NCBI GenBank assembly: GCA_963573385.1
Contig: CAUYLG010039314.1
Coordinates: 62,001 to 126,000, forward strand
Direction of reading: 5' to 3'
Length of the DNA stretch: 64,000 nucleotides
Source: Cacajao melanocephalus
Taxonomy: Eukaryota; Chordata; Mammalia; Primates; Pitheciidae
Within the stretch, counting starts at the first letter, position 1, and each line of letters starts with the position of its first letter. Below are positions 37,052 through 49,539 of the stretch, in pieces. The notes under the pieces were generated by a model, which was given only the letters and a program-made list of their open reading frames with translations, was not told the origin of the DNA and ran no database searches. Made by a program: the position numbers and the translations under genes.

Positions 37052-38370
37052 TCTGACCTTACCACTTTCCCAAAAATTCCTCACTGAGATGACCCCGTGA
37101 AACCTTGGATGAAGTGTTGGCTTCTGAATATGCCTTAGAGACCACTTTATTCAGCGGTTGCAATTTTTTTTTTTCCGGGAGAATAACAGAATTTAGAAAA
37201 ATGGATTGCTACTGCATATTTATTTCTCGTTAGGGCACTGATAGGTAATGATGCCTATCCAATAATGTTAGCTTAAGAAGTGTTGACCTAATCCAACTCC
37301 CTCACCATAGAAGAAAATATCTGAGTTCCACAGGGAGGGAGAGGTTTACCTGAAGGTCTCCAGGATAGCCGGTAAGAGGCAGAGGCAAGATGCAAACTGA
37401 GGAGTTGTAACACTCCACAACACTGGAGGGCGCCATGGAACCCCCGTTAGTTTCAAAGTATAAATGAGTTTTTCATTTCCAGCCCTCATTTCTGTGAAGT
37501 GGAGGGAAACTAATCTTGGCTCTTCACAGACAGTAAGCCTGAGCCAGCAGTTTCCCAGGTGGCTGCAAGATTCTCTTCTCAGTCCCTGTGCAGGACCAGG
37601 TGTCACCCTCATGCTGCCGCCCTCCCGCTGCAGAGTCCCCTTCAGTGATGGACTGCAGGCCAGAGGAGAGGAGAGCCGGTTTCCTCATGGTCTCCAGTGT
37701 TACCGAGGTGGGTATCTGCACTCCCTTAGTCAGTGCAGGTGGCACCACTCAGTCCTGCCTGCCTTGTGACTCAGGTGGTCTGTGCTGCTCAGTCTAATCT
37801 TCCAGAGCAGGTGATCACTATGGGCTCAGCTGCTTCCCCGCCTACCTCCAATCAGTGTATACACGTACACAATCACACCTCCAGTGAGTGTTCACACACA
37901 TGGACACACACATGTACACACTCCTTCACACCTCTGATAGACCTTTTTTGCTTTGGATCTTTTTCAGGGTAATTTACTTTGCTGGACCATGAGTGGGTCT
38001 GGGCATGTCTTTGCCCCTCCTAGCCAGCTGCATCTGTCGACTGTCTTTCCTCTCTCCTCATGCCTTGTGGTACCAGATCCACATGTGGGGGCTGCCGCTC
38101 AGCACAGCTCCCTCTAGTCACACAGTATCCTCTACTGGGTATGTGGGGATGGAGGCAGCAGAGGCTCATTTTTATACTTCCCACAGATTTTCTCTCTGTC
38201 CTCTTCTTTTCCTTCTACCATGGCAGCTCATTCTGGTGACCCTCTAGTCTCATGGAGGTCAGTGACAAACAGGACAGAAATGATCTCTGCCTCATTGATT
38301 GAGCTTACATTTCAGTTAGGATTAAGAATATGAAAGGCAGGAGAACAGACACATAATAAAAATACAAATA
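37052..38370. other. Repeat-free island with a CA-rich stretch
   Basis: 1.3 kb without recognised transposons. CA-rich imperfect repeats lie at about 37855-37940. Frames up to 101 codons overlap on both strands (37464-37797), a sign of chance open reading in GC-richer DNA. Confidence 0.45.
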
Positions 38371-38500
38371 GCTGGACATGGTGGCATGAACTTTCATTCT
38401 CAGCTATTCAGGAGACTAGGGTAGGAGAACCACTTGAGCCTTGGAGTTCAAGCCCAGCCTGGGCAGCATAGCAAGACCCCATCTCAAATAAATGAAAGAA
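38371..38500 (+). mobile_element. Alu monomer (FLAM-like)
   Basis: One arm from GCTGGACATGGTGGCATGAA to GCAAGACCCCATCTCAAATA, ending in an impure A-tail. Confidence 0.8.
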
Positions 38501-39028
38501 GAAAACAAAGGTTTTATGAAAGAAGGGCGAGAGGTTAAGATAAATAATTCTATGATGAACATCTCTTGTCCCAAGTATTAAGATAGGAATTAAAGAAGAA
38601 AATAATCACTCATATATGTTTTAAGTGATTACATGTAAGTATATATAAGGCAACATTACATATCACAAACCAGTCAGGAGACAGAATCCAGAGAGTAATT
38701 TGAACAGGGAAATTTTAATATAAAGAATTATTAACTATATCAAGTTGATTGACTATATTTTCTTATTTTCTGTATTCTTGATGTTCTGGCACTTGTGGCC
38801 TTGATCCTGGAGAGACTGCCCCTCCCAGGGCTAGCTAATTTCTAGAGATGGCCAATGACTGCTCTGTGAGCATACCATTGATACACAAACCAACCAATCC
38901 AGAGCTGCATTGCCAACAATCTCCTTTATTAATCAAGCCAATATTGAGAGTTTTGCTCTTGCTGCCCAGGCTGAAGTGCAATGGTGCATCTCGGCCATTA
39001 TTACCCGCGGCATAAAAATCACCCCAGA
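38501..39028. other. Unassigned DNA with an ancient repeat and an Alu piece
   Basis: AAACCAGTCAGGAGACAGAA with GGGAAATTTTAATATAAAG (38669-38730) looks like the start of the family also seen at 56286. The remainder is unassigned, apart from the Alu piece at 38945-38996. Confidence 0.4.
38945..38996 (-). mobile_element. Short Alu fragment, antisense
   Basis: TTTTGCTCTTGCTGCCCAGG and GAAGTGCAATGGTGCATCTC are antisense Alu right-arm sequence. It stops abruptly. Confidence 0.75.
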
Positions 39029-39331
39029 GGCCGGGTGCGGTGGCTCATGCCTGTAATCCCAGCACTTTGGGAGGCCGAGCAGGGCATATCACCCGAGGTC
39101 AGGAGTTCAAGATCAGCCTGGGCAACATGGTGAAACCCCATCTCTGATAAAAATACAAAAAATTAGCCAGGTGTGGTGGCAGGCACCTGTAATCCCAGCT
39201 ATTCAGGAAGCTGAGGGAGGAGAATTGCTTGAACCCAGGAGGTGGAGGTTGCAGTAAGCTGAGATGCACCATTGTATTCTGGCCTTGGCAGCAAGAGCAT
39301 AACTCCATCTCGAAAAACAAAACAAAAAAAA
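39029..39331 (+). mobile_element. Alu, full length (AluS-like)
   Basis: Sense Alu from GGCCGGGTGCGGTGGCTCAT to an A-rich tail with C interruptions. No clear target duplication. Confidence 0.96.
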
Positions 39332-40387
39332 CGATCATGCTAGAGAGAGGTTTCAGACAACTAGAGACCACCTCTAAATCCCAAAGCACATTGAACATTT
39401 CAAACTACCCAATCCTACGCTTATTCAACATAGCTGCTCTGCCTAACCCATTCCTTCCTGTAAAAACCCCCAATAGAAGGCTCTCTTCTCTCCCCTCTGC
39501 CAGTCCTTCCCTTGGTGCTTTGCTTGGTGTCATGCCGTGCCTCCTGTTTGTACGGATATATGAGGATAAACTTCTTCCTTCATGACAATCATTTTCATGT
39601 CTGCATATCTTATCATGCTTGACTAAAATCCCAGGTATCTTTTGACACATAAGGACATTACCTGCTAGGAGAGAGAAAACTATGAAGAATGCAGAAATAA
39701 CAGATAAGAGAAACAGCTTAGCCATTGCCTCTAAGATGGTGGCAGAATATCAAAGAAGGAACAAATCTTGAAGAGGTCCTTCTTTAGAGCAGAAATCCAG
39801 ATCTAATTGAAGAGGGCTGTGGCTCATGGCCCACTGGGTTGAAGAGAAGCTTGTTCAGTTGTTGCTCCTGTGGGACTCACTAGCACTTGAGCCCTCTAGG
39901 GTGCTGGGGCAAGATGTCTCCAGGATTGTATCTTTTTGCAGAATCTGCTGAGGAGCTACTTGTGAGATTAGTGCTACTGAAATTCACAGGGTAGATGTGG
40001 TAGTGTGGGTGTCCCTGGTGCCCCTACCCTGCTAGCTCCTGCCCCAGATAGGCAAGCAGAGAAGAGTAGGCTGGATCCAGGAGGAGAGGCCCATTCCTCC
40101 TCTGGGGTTCTCAGTGCCCTCCGCTGACAAAGTCCAGCATTTTGCCAACTGACAAAGGGGAAATGTCCTCCTGTCCCAGGAGGCCAGTGAAGGTGAATTT
40201 GGAGCTGAGAGGCAAATATACCAACTTCTGTTCCTTCTTGACTGAAGGTCTCTTCTAGGGCACTAATTCATTAGCATTCCAGCCCTGCTCTGCAGTGGCC
40301 TGTTATACTCTCATGGTCATGTTCCTGGACCAAACTGAGGGGGCAGGCTGCTATTTCTCATGGCTCAATAACTGGGGAGGAAGGGAG
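39332..40387. other. Unassigned DNA, part LTR-like
   Basis: CCTGTAAAAACCCCCAATAG, then a pyrimidine-rich tract (39480-39510) and ATGAGGATAAACTTCTTCC, recall the promoter/R/U5 part of an ERV LTR (about 39420-39660). The rest is unassigned. Confidence 0.35.
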
Positions 40388-41817
40388 TTTTTTTTTTTTT
40401 TGTTACTTTTTACTTTTTATTTTTTTTATTATACGTTAATTTCTGGGGTACATGTGCAGATCTTGCAGGATTCTTATGTAACTATACACTTGCCATGGTA
40501 GTTTGGTGCCTCCATTCCCCATCTCCTACATTAGGTATTTCTCCCAATGTTGTTCCTCTCAATCTCCCCACCCTCCACTATTACTCCCCTAGCCCCCCAG
40601 CCCCCAACTGACCCCACTGTGTGATGTTCCCCTTCCTGTGTCCATGTGTTCTCATTGTTCAACACCTGCCTATGAGTGAGAACATGTAGTGTTTGGTTTT
40701 CTGTTCCTGTATCAGTTTGCTGAGAATGATGGTTTCCAGATTCATCCATGTCCCTAAAAAGGACATGAGCTCATCCTTTTTTATGGCTGCATAGTATTCC
40801 ATGGTGTATATGTGCTACATTTTCTTTATCCATTCTATCATTGATGGTCATTTGGGTTGGTTCCAGGTCTTTGCTATTGTAAACAGTGAGGCAATGAACA
40901 TACATGTGCATGTGTCTTTATAATAGAATGATTTATAATCCTTTTGGTGTATACCCAGTAATGGGATTGCTGGGTCAAATGGTATTTCTATTTCTAGATC
41001 CTTGGGGAATTGCAACACTGTCTTCCACAATAGTTGAAATAATTTACACTCCTACCAACAGCGTGAAAGTGTTCCTATTTCTCCACATTCTCTCTAGCAT
41101 CTGTTGTCTCCTGATTTTTTTAATGATCACCATTCTAACTGGCATGAGATGGTATCTCAACGTGGTTTTGATTTGCATTTCTCTAATGACCAGTGATGAT
41201 GAGCATTTTTTCATGTTTGTTGGCCTCATAAATGTCTTCTTTTGAAAAGTGCTGTTCATATCTTTTGCCCACTTTTTGATGGGGTTGTTTGTTTTTTTCT
41301 TGTAAATCTGTTTTAGTTCTTTGTAGATTCTGGATATTAGCCCTTTGTCAGATGGGTAGATTGCGAACATTTTTTCCCATTCCGTTGGCTGCCAGTTCAT
41401 TCTAATGATAGTTACTTTTGCTGTGTAGAAGCTCTGGAGTTTAATTAAATCCATTTGTCTGTTTTGGCTTTTGTTGCCATTGCTTTTGGTGTTTTAGTCA
41501 TGAAGTCCTTGCCTATGCCTATGTCCTGAATGGTATTGCCTAGGTTTACTTCTAGGGTTTTTATGGTGTTAGGTCTTATGTTTAAATCTTTAATCCATCG
41601 GGAGTTAATTTTGGTATAAGGTGTAAGGAAGGGGTCTAGTTTCAGCTTTTTGCACATGGCTAGCCAGTTTTCCCAACACCGTTTATTAAATAGGGAACCC
41701 TTTCCCCATTGCTTGTTTTTGTCAGGTTTGTCAAAGATAAGATAGTTGTAGACGTGTGGCATTACTTCCAAGGCCTCTGTTCCTTTCCTTTGGTCTTTAT
41801 CTCTGTTTTGGCCCCAG
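40388..41817 (-). mobile_element. L1PA-type LINE-1, 5'-truncated, 1.4 kb
   Basis: T-run and A-rich tail at 40388-40440, then antisense 3' UTR (GGGGTACATGTGCAGATCTT), then antisense ORF2 C terminus up to CTCTGTTTTGGCCCCAG. Minus-strand frames of 136 (41044-41454) and 108 codons (41445-41771) are ORF2p pieces separated by frame breaks; the cysteine motif is lost in the first. C-runs at 40586-40615 are the 3' UTR G-quadruplex block on the minus strand. No clear target duplication. Confidence 0.96.
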
Positions 41818-42320
41818 TCTGGAAATTATTGCCAGATCAACTCAAAATTACAAAGTTTTTCAGAGCTTATATACCTTCTGAATTATATGTCTATAATGTA
41901 AGTGTGCATTCATCTGAAGATGTTAATGATTAACTTATTTTAATCTGTAACTAAGATCTGAGTCCTGAAGAGCTTCCTCTGGAGCTTCAGTAAATTTACT
42001 TAATCTAAATGGGTCCAGGTGCTGGGGTGATCACCTTTACCTCGTCTCCTGCTAAATCACAGAGGTTTAGGGAGGCCTGGGGAGTTTCTTCAGACCCACA
42101 ATCAAACTTGTTTAATCCTAGATGGGTCCTGTTAAGAATTCCTTTGTTATTTTGTCATGCTTTAAGTCCCAGGAGAGACCTAGGCAAAACTTTTGGTGGG
42201 CTTTTGTTACATCCCAGCTTTTGCATAAAGGCACTGGCTTTTAATATTTAACCTAACCACTCAGTCAGTACTGAAACAGCTGTTACGGAGGCCTGCGTTA
42301 GTGAGACTTAGCTTGCCACA
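41818..42320. repeat. Probable ERV LTR, family unnamed
   Basis: AGAGCTTATATACCTTCTGA, CATTCATCTGAAGATGTTAA, GGTCCAGGTGCTGGGGTGAT and CTAACCACTCAGTCAGTACT have the look of a dispersed ERV LTR I have seen in primate DNA. I cannot assign family or strand. The L1 at 40388 ends at its left edge. Confidence 0.4.
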
Positions 42321-42424
42321 GCCAGAGAAAGACCTCAGTTCTTCCTGGATGGTGGGCGCCCTCGGGGTATGGTTGCAGCACCCACAACATCTGCAGTAGT
42401 TACTTATCACACACAGTATATACT

Positions 42425-42570
42425 GATGTATGTTCCTTATTGTCTGTGTCCCTGCCCTAGAATGTAGGCTTTAGGAACGCAAGGGGTTAGTCTGGTTTAT
42501 AGACTGCAGCCAGAACAGTGCCTGGCACATAGAGAAGGCTCCATTCATTTTTGGTGAATTAATGCATGGA
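42425..42570 (+). repeat. L2 LINE 3' end
   Basis: GTGTCCCTGCCCTAGAATGT, CAGTGCCTGGCACATAGAGA and TTTTTGGTGAATTAATGCAT follow the conserved L2 3' end. Confidence 0.75.
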
Positions 42571-43910
42571 TTTCCCATGGGTCTCAAGGAAAGAATGTGA
42601 GCATTAATGGCTCTAGGATACCCAGAGTATTACTTTGTGGGCTCTGGAGGTCCCTTTGCTAATCTTGGGCTGATAAATAGACATTCCGAGCAGCCCACAC
42701 ATTTCCTTTCAAAATGACTGTGAGAATGGCAGCTTTAAAAGAGTAAGGCAGGACACAGTTTTTAAATACTTCCGGACAACCAACACAAGGCTCAAGATTG
42801 CTCATTTTTCAAGGGCAGTTGCAAACCATTGCAGCTGCACTGGCCCAAGCTTGCTGGGCATATTTCACTGCAATGGAAGACACCTGTGACTGCAGCTGAC
42901 CAGGGAAGGCAAACCCAACTAACACAGAGCCTTCTCCAACACTGAGCCTTCCCCAAGGGAGTTCAGCTCATCTTCGCTCACGAAAATGTTAACTCCTCAG
43001 CTGTGAATGTTCAGGAATCTTTACCCATTAAGTACTTAAGGCGCCATTAATATATTCAATCTGTACTCTGGTTTCAGTATAAGAGAAACACCCTCACTCC
43101 AGGTGTTTAATTTACTAGTACTATTTTGAGAGAGGGTCTGTATTTCAGGATATTGTATTTTACATTGGGATGAAAGTCTGTATATTTGTCAGTTTTATCT
43201 GGCATTAAATCGTCTTAGACTGTAATGTAAAAGGCCAAATATTTATCTTATTTGATATTTTTGCACATCCAGAAATTTTTTATGGGATTCAAATAATAGA
43301 ACCTGAGTTGGGATTTGCACTTTGGGATCTGACTGAAAGTCCAGGTAACTCAAGCGGAGACACTGTACAAATTCCAAATTAAGTTCGTGATAAATTTATA
43401 GAACAGCATGGAATTTATCCCTGAGCCTGCAGTCAGGTTTTTAAAAAATGATCAAGGGTATGAATGCATGATTCAAACTAATCTCAGGAAGCAACCCAAA
43501 GTTCAGAAGCTTTATCAATGCTAGATAGATTAATGGGGTTTGAAATGAAATATCATAAATCAAGCGTGCGCAGATTTTAGTCCAAATAGTGCCTCCAGCT
43601 TGGGAGATTATGTGTGAGGTAGGAGACAATTACTTGTAAGAGGCTACTAGAAAAAAAGACCTTGCTTTTAGTGAGAGCCTATTTGTCTCCGTTTTAGAAC
43701 CAGGGCCTCAGGAATCAGGGCTGCAAAAGGGCATGTCCCTGTCCACACAGCAGGAGAAAGAAGGGAGATTTTCCTGCAATGTCTTCAAATTTAGATACCA
43801 GCGAATTTGAGGAAATAGGGCCATGGTACTCTCAGGACCTGGCTGACAGTCGATTCCAGCAGCACCCTGTTTTGAGAAGGCAGTTGCTGAAATGGCTAAG
43901 AGCCTTGGTG
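42571..43910. other. Repeat-free island
   Basis: 1.3 kb with no recognised transposon. Frames stay below 70 codons. Confidence 0.5.
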
Positions 43911-43914
43911 TTCT

Positions 43915-44030
43915 CATTCACAGTACAGAAATGGCAAGAGTGATAAGTCACCAGTTTGCTGGAATGACTGAATGAGATATTCCATGCCAACTGTATAGCA
44001 TTCAGCACATAGTAAACATGAAAACATGTC
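43915..44030 (+). repeat. MIR SINE 3' part
   Basis: GACTGAATGAGATATTCCAT and CATTCAGCACATAGTAAACA match the sense MIR 3' end in order. Confidence 0.5.
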
Positions 44031-44982
44031 AGTTAGTATTTTCACTATTAATGAATGAACATAATGTGGTTGGATGTGGCAAGTTTCTCAAAGCTACGTC
44101 TTTAAGTTTAACTTTTTAATCCAGAGACCACTGGGATTCCTGGAGAGTTTTTAGAGCAGTGAGTATCACAGATCTTAGCAAGCACACTGGATGAGAATCC
44201 AACAGTGTCCTTGCTTGTGAAAGATGAACAACACTCCAGGCAGCATGTCAAATAGATTTGAGTGTTAAGAAATCAGGAAGAAACAGTCTTGGAAAACAAA
44301 TATTGAGAGCAAATTTACCAGAGAGCATGTTAACTTCCAGTACTGGTAATGATTAAGTTCAATTGTGGGTAACAGAAAAACTTGAGATAATTGTGGTTTA
44401 CAAATACATTTTTTAAAAAAGTTCGTTTCTCTTTTACTAAAGGAACCAAAAAGTTTGGCCCCATTGTGAGCATCAGGAACTCAGGCTGGTCCTATTGCAT
44501 TGCTCTGCCACCCGGAGGATGCTGCCCTTGGCTCAAGATGGCTGCTTAGTCTCCAGCCTTCACCTTCACATTCCAGTCAGCATAAATCAGGGAAAGACTA
44601 ACAAGGGCAGGCCTTCGCCTTTAAAAATCTTTCAAAAGGTTGCACATGATACTTACACTCATATCTCCTTGTCCAGAGCTTTGTTATGTGGCCAGCAGCA
44701 ATGGGGGCTAGAAAATTTAGTTTTTATTTTAGATGATGTTGTGTTCACCAAAAAATTGTTTTTGTTTTGTTTTGTTTTTTTTCTAAGACAGAGGAATGAA
44801 ATAGATGCTGGTCTCTGTCACACATCCCTTCCGTTCCTTTGTTCTGTAGTGGATACAGTCCGCCACATTGGACATACTAAAGTGTGCATTTCTGCCCTTT
44901 TTTGATGTCCCAGGGAGAGAATAACAAAGAATTGGGCTCCTCTATTTTACAGCAAAAATTAAAGGGTATGATTGTTTTTGTT
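44031..44982. other. Unassigned DNA with a possible ancient transposon
   Basis: Around 44400-44750, GGCTCAAGATGGCTGCTTAG, AGCCTTCACCTTCACATTCC and TTTGTTATGTGGCCAGCAGC recall a dispersed ancient repeat that I cannot name. The remaining sequence is unassigned. Confidence 0.35.
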
Positions 44983-45130
44983 TTACAGAATAGAAACTTT
45001 ACTTAGAGATGCTAAGTATCTTCCTCAAGATTACATAGTAAGTGGCAGACACAGGATTCCAGCCAAGGTTGGTCTGACTGACAGCAAAGCCCCAGCCATT
45101 CTCTTCCGCTCTCCACCAGCTGGTAGAAGG
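44983..45130 (-). repeat. MIR SINE
   Basis: Antisense MIR: TTTTACAGAATAGAAACTTT, CAAGATTACATAGTAAGTGG and CAGACACAGGATTCCAGCC. A 64-codon frame across it (44972-45166) is therefore not a gene. Confidence 0.75.
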
Positions 45131-45890
45131 CTTGGTGTGGAAACCCCTCACCAGTCACGCAGCTGAGAGGCCATCCAAACATCCGCAGGTATAGACCAGG
45201 CAAACTGCTCTGGAAATGAAGAGTAACAGCTCATTGCCCTAGCACATCTGCTAATCCCTTGCAGGTCAGGTGTACTTCTGGTCAAAGGTTCCAGGCTCAA
45301 GGACTGGAGCTTTGGCCATGAGAAGCTTCCCTTGGGATGCTGAAGGTCAAAATAAGGAGAGTTTTTTCCTCCAAGTGTTTATTGAAGGAGCATTTTGTTT
45401 CATCTCGAATAAAATAATTCATCTTCTATGATTTAATTATTATTCCCATTCCCACTCTCATTCTACTTTTTTTTTTTTTTTTTTAGAAAAATTTGTTACA
45501 AGACTGCCTTCTTTTAGTTTTACTGAGAAATGATGGGGGAAAGACGTAATCAGTTTTGGCGAACCTCATTCAACTTAAAATCCAGGGTGACCTTCACTAA
45601 AATGAAACAAACCAGAATAACTCAAATATACATTATAATTGCTGGTAAAACATTAGGTTTACAGACATTCTTGATGGAAGCAGTATCAGGGCACTACTGT
45701 ATGCTCTCCAGCAACAAAGCTGGAGGACACAAAGAGGACTCCTAGGGATTGTGGGAAACATGATTATTTACTTGACAATTTCTTTTGTCCAGTATGACCC
45801 ACTTAGTGCATGCATTAGAAATGTGTAAGGTCATTAGGTAGCAGAGTCCCAAGAGAATCATCATAATTAAGGACAGCGGGATGCACCAGA
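45131..45890. other. Unassigned DNA with a long T-run
   Basis: A T-run of about 18 lies near 45469-45484. No recognisable element body is attached to it. Nothing else recognised. Confidence 0.45.
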
Positions 45891-45894
45891 AGGA

Positions 45895-46080
45895 ACCGTA
45901 AGCTGTGGAATTGCATAGACCTGGGTTATTCAGTAGCTGAGTCTATTATTGTCTCAACTGTGGCTTTAACCATCAGTGTCTTCCCTTATAAAATAGAAAT
46001 AATTATACCTGATTTGTAGGGAGATTTTTAGGATATGTATATATGCACGTTCTCATTTATGTGACTTAAGATACAATGTA
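45895..46080 (+). repeat. MIR SINE
   Basis: GGAATTGCATAGACCTGGGT, CTTCCCTTATAAAATAGAAA and CCTGATTTGTAGGGAGATTT follow the sense MIR order. Confidence 0.7.
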
Positions 46081-46164
46081 TCGAAATAACGTATATCACA
46101 GAACAGAGGTCAATGTACACATTGATCCTTCAGCTGGAGATCCTCATTAGTTCCAGTAGGCATT

Positions 46165-46560
46165 TTGTATCAGTTATCTATTGCTGTGTAACAAACCACT
46201 CCAAAACTTAGAGCCTTAATGCACAGGATTCTACAACCTGGCAGGGTTCTGTCGGTACAGCTCACTGCTGCTCTATGTGGTGTGGACTGGGGTCACTCTG
46301 GTGGTAGCACAAACCAGGAGCTTGGCTGGGGCAGGAGCAAAATGGCTTTACTCACCTACCTGGCACCTTGTTTGTAAGGATAGGAACATTTGGCAGCTGG
46401 CCAGTTGTCTCTCCCTCTCTGCATGGTCTTTCCAGTAGAGTGGCCCATCTAACGTGGGAACAGAGCTCCAAGGACGCAAAAGAACTTGCCAGGCTCTAGG
46501 CCTGGGATTGGCACTAGAGCCACTTCTGCTGCTTTCTGCAGGTTGAGAAATTCTCTATCC
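46165..46560 (-). repeat. MLT1-type MaLR LTR
   Basis: GTATCAGTTATCTATTGCTG then TAACAAACCACTCCAAAACT is the antisense end of MLT1-type LTRs. The remainder is diverged (GGCTGGGGCAGGAGC, CTCTGCATGGTCTTTCCAG). Confidence 0.6.
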
Positions 46561-47995
46561 AGCCGTGGTCATGAAAAAGGGACATACACTTCACCTCTTG
46601 ATAGGAGGAGAAGCAAGATACACACTTGTGTTCGTCATTTATCCAGGAAAATAATGATACAAAATTAATTACTCTTCCTGGCTCTGCCTTGACAACCAGC
46701 ACTGAATGTTGGCAAATCCTAAGTCAGGAAGACAGAGTTGCTGCCACCTGCCCAACCAGAAACACATGCTATTAACAGGCCCAGCAGCATGTCTGGGGTG
46801 CTGGAAGGGGGACGGGGGAAACAAATTATCTCTCCCGAGTGCTTTTCCAAAAGTGACACCTTTAGAAAAAATTTTGATGTAATATGTTAACATAATGGTT
46901 GTTAGAGGTAGGATAAAAAGTCAGAAGAAGCAGTTTAAAAGCAGCACCTTCAAATGTGTAGATAATATGCTCAAATGTAGACCTTTTATGACTTTTCCTA
47001 CCTTGAGAACAATGGTGCAGACTTTTCTCCCCACCCCCAGCACCCAGACAGACACAAGGACTTCCTCGCTGTTAAAACCTACTATGCCCCTCACAGGAGC
47101 ACAGAGTCCTGGAAGCAGCTTTCTCCATATATCTTCTGCTGCTGTGAGGTCACCTGTGTGTGTGTGATTGTGAGTGTGGGCATGCATGTAAGTGTGTATA
47201 AGTATGCTGATGTGTGCAGGAGTGTGCAAAATGAGTGAGTCTGCCTGACTGTGTGTGTGCATACTTGAATGTAAGCATGTTTGTGTGTGTGAAGGCAAGT
47301 GTATTTCTGAGTATGGAAACACAGCATGTAAGCAGGAACAAACTCAAAACTGGGCAAAGGGAAGAGAGCACATGGCATTCCGATTCAAGTTATGTGGTTA
47401 GGATCTGCCAGCACTTGGAGAATTTCCTGACTCCAAAGCCTGCAGCTCTGTCTGCCCATTGCCGATGGTGGCACATTGGAGTCTTTCTAAATGATTGGAA
47501 TAAATGGTATGATCCTGCCAGCCCAGAACTGATGGAGTCTGGGCCAAGTTGGAGGAAGAGAAGGCACTAAAGGTCCAGGGATTGGGGATGCTGATGGGTG
47601 GATGGCAGGGTTCTCTGAAGCAAGCCAGGCCCCGGGCTCTGGAGCCCAGCCTGCTGCCCCTTCATCCTGGCAATGGGCAGTGGGCATCCTTGAAGAGGGG
47701 AGCATAGTAGTGCATTATAAACTGGCATTTTTCTTTCAGTGCTTTTGAGGTGGTCCCTACAGACCTTGTTGTATTCCTCCCAGTCTCAGATCTACCCACT
47801 ACCCTGTCCTGATTTCTGAACAACTGAACCCCACAGACCTCTGAGCTGGAAGGAGTAATGTGATGAGCATCTTTACATATCAGTCTTTTTTTTTTTTTTT
47901 AATTCATTCCAGTCTTCTCTTTTTAAACCAACATCTCAGTAGCAGTATGAGATTTTGTCTCTGAAGCCTGGGGAAATAGTTTCTGTCTCTCTCAC
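46561..47995. other. Unassigned DNA with a GT-rich tract
   Basis: 1.4 kb, no recognised element besides the GT-rich tract at 47150-47300. A T-run of 17 at about 47885-47902 is flanked by CAGTCTT on both sides. Frames of 90-133 codons here are translations of the GT/CA tract on either strand. Confidence 0.45.
47150..47300. repeat. Degenerate (GT)n-rich tract
   Basis: Many TGTG units mixed with GCATGCATGTAAGTGTG-type variants, an old and decayed dinucleotide expansion. Confidence 0.9.
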
Positions 47996-48299
47996 TTTTT
48001 TTTTTTTTTTTTTTTTTTTGAGACAGAGTCTCACTCTGTCTCCCAGCCTGGAGTGCAGTGGCATGATCTCAGCTCATTGCAACCTCTGCCTTCTAAGTTC
48101 AAGAGATTCTCCTGCCTCAGCCTCCTGAGTAGCTAGGATTACAGGAGAGCGCTACCTTGCCTGGCTAATTTTTGTATTTTCAGTAGAGATGAGGTTTCAC
48201 CATGTTGGTCAGGTTGGTCTCGAACTCCCAACCTTGTGGTCTGCCTGCCTCAGGCTCTCAAAGTGCTGGGATTATAGGCGTGAGCCACCATGCCCAGCC
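47996..48299 (-). mobile_element. Alu, full length (AluS-like)
   Basis: Antisense Alu with a T-run of over 20 at 47996 and GAGCCACCATGCCCAGCCC at the 5' end. Target duplication not resolved. Confidence 0.96.
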
Positions 48300-48372
48300 C
48301 TTTTCTCTTTTTTTATTTGTGCTGTTAATGTTCCCTCATCTCCTTTCCACTTTTAAATACCGTGTGTTCGTG

Positions 48373-48487
48373 TTTGTAGAGATGGGGTTTCACTATGCTG
48401 CCTAAGGAGGACTTCTGGCCTCAAGCAATCCATCTGCCTCTACCTCCCGAGTAGCTGGAGTTACAGGCGCATGCCAGTGCAGCCAGT
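48373..48487 (-). mobile_element. Alu fragment, antisense
   Basis: GTAGAGATGGGGTTTCACTA then GGCCTCAAGCAATCCATC and CCCGAGTAGCTGGAGTTACA, an old Alu piece beside the younger copy. Confidence 0.8.
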
Positions 48488-48639
48488 TATATGGGTTTGT
48501 TTTAAGTTTGTGGTTTTATTGGTGGATTTTTATTAAAGCAAATAACAACAAAAGAGTAGCTTATGGAGCACTTTCAAATATGCATCTTATTATGGTACAG
48601 GGCTATCTGAAAGAAGTAGTGTTATGGCTGGTTTGTTAA

Positions 48640-48870
48640 TTAATATTAGTAATTATTGTTAACATTTAAGTATTTATGCCAAGCACTAGTCTAGATGCTA
48701 CATGCATGTTGTTCTGATTTAACGTATGAGAAAAGCATGGCCCAGAGATGGTAGGCAACTTTTCACAGTTACACAGAGAGTAAAATAGTGTGACTTTCTG
48801 CCACCAGGCTTTCTGCCACCATGAGCACCCAAGCTCTGGATCAATATGCTCTGCTGCATTAGTTACAACT
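48640..48870 (-). repeat. MIR SINE
   Basis: Antisense MIR: CAAGCACTAGTCTAGATGCT, ACGTATGAGAAAAGCATGGC, GGCAACTTTTCACAGTTACA. A 12-base unit TTTCTGCCACCA is duplicated in tandem (near 48797-48821). Confidence 0.7.
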
Positions 48871-49185
48871 GTGACCCAACTATCTCAGGTGTCAATAGCC
48901 TGGGAATATAAACTGACATTGACATTGATATTCACCTTTTATTGGCTCTAATCCCCTGCCTTCTCAAGTCCTGTCTTTTTCAGCATCAGCTTCTTTGATT
49001 ATTTCTAGGAACGCCCCCAGGATGCATTCTTGTCTCCACAAATTAGCTCTGTTTGTTGTTCTCTACTGGGACAGCAGAAGTTAAATCACTTACTTTCTGC
49101 TGCACATCTAAATGGCCCGCTTTTCAATGTAAACATTCACATGGCACAGTGAGAGAAAATGACTGTTGTCAACATGTAGCCATAT
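48871..49185. other. Unassigned DNA
   Basis: Nothing recognised. Confidence 0.45.
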
Positions 49186-49189
49186 CCAT

Positions 49190-49330
49190 CTCCTCGCTTG
49201 AACCTTATGATAACTCTTTTGGGTTGTAGCACAAATATTACTATCAACTCCTCTTAGCTTCAGCTTGTAAATGAGGAAACAGTCTCCGTGAGGCTATTTT
49301 TCTGGGAAATCATGGGTGGTAAAGAGTGGA
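49190..49330 (-). repeat. MIR SINE
   Basis: GCTTGTAAATGAGGAAACAG followed by GTAAAGAGTGGAGTTAGATC is diverged antisense MIR. Confidence 0.6.
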
Positions 49331-49539
49331 GTTAGATCCCAAATGACCATATACAATGCCTCCTTGTCGATCCCTGGACACTCTCATTTGTACTTGTTGC
49401 TACAAACGTCCATAGCTTTGATGCTTATTTTTGTCACAAAAATATCTAATGTCTGTAAGGTGGAGAGAACTAACCCAAGGAAATTAAGAAACACTTCTGA
49501 ATAAACCTTGATTCAAAGAGAAAATAAGATAGACATTAC

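Noticed and set aside
41044..41771. 136- and 108-codon minus-strand frames as possible genes
   Set aside because: They are fragments of L1 ORF2 in a truncated L1 copy with frame breaks.
46921..47378. Frames of 73-133 codons rich in His and Thr
   Set aside because: They are translations of the degenerate GT/CA repeat tract.
47885..47902. Isolated T-runs (also near 45469 and 60126) as tails of processed pseudogenes
   Set aside because: No element body or convincing target duplication beside them; simple slippage is sufficient.
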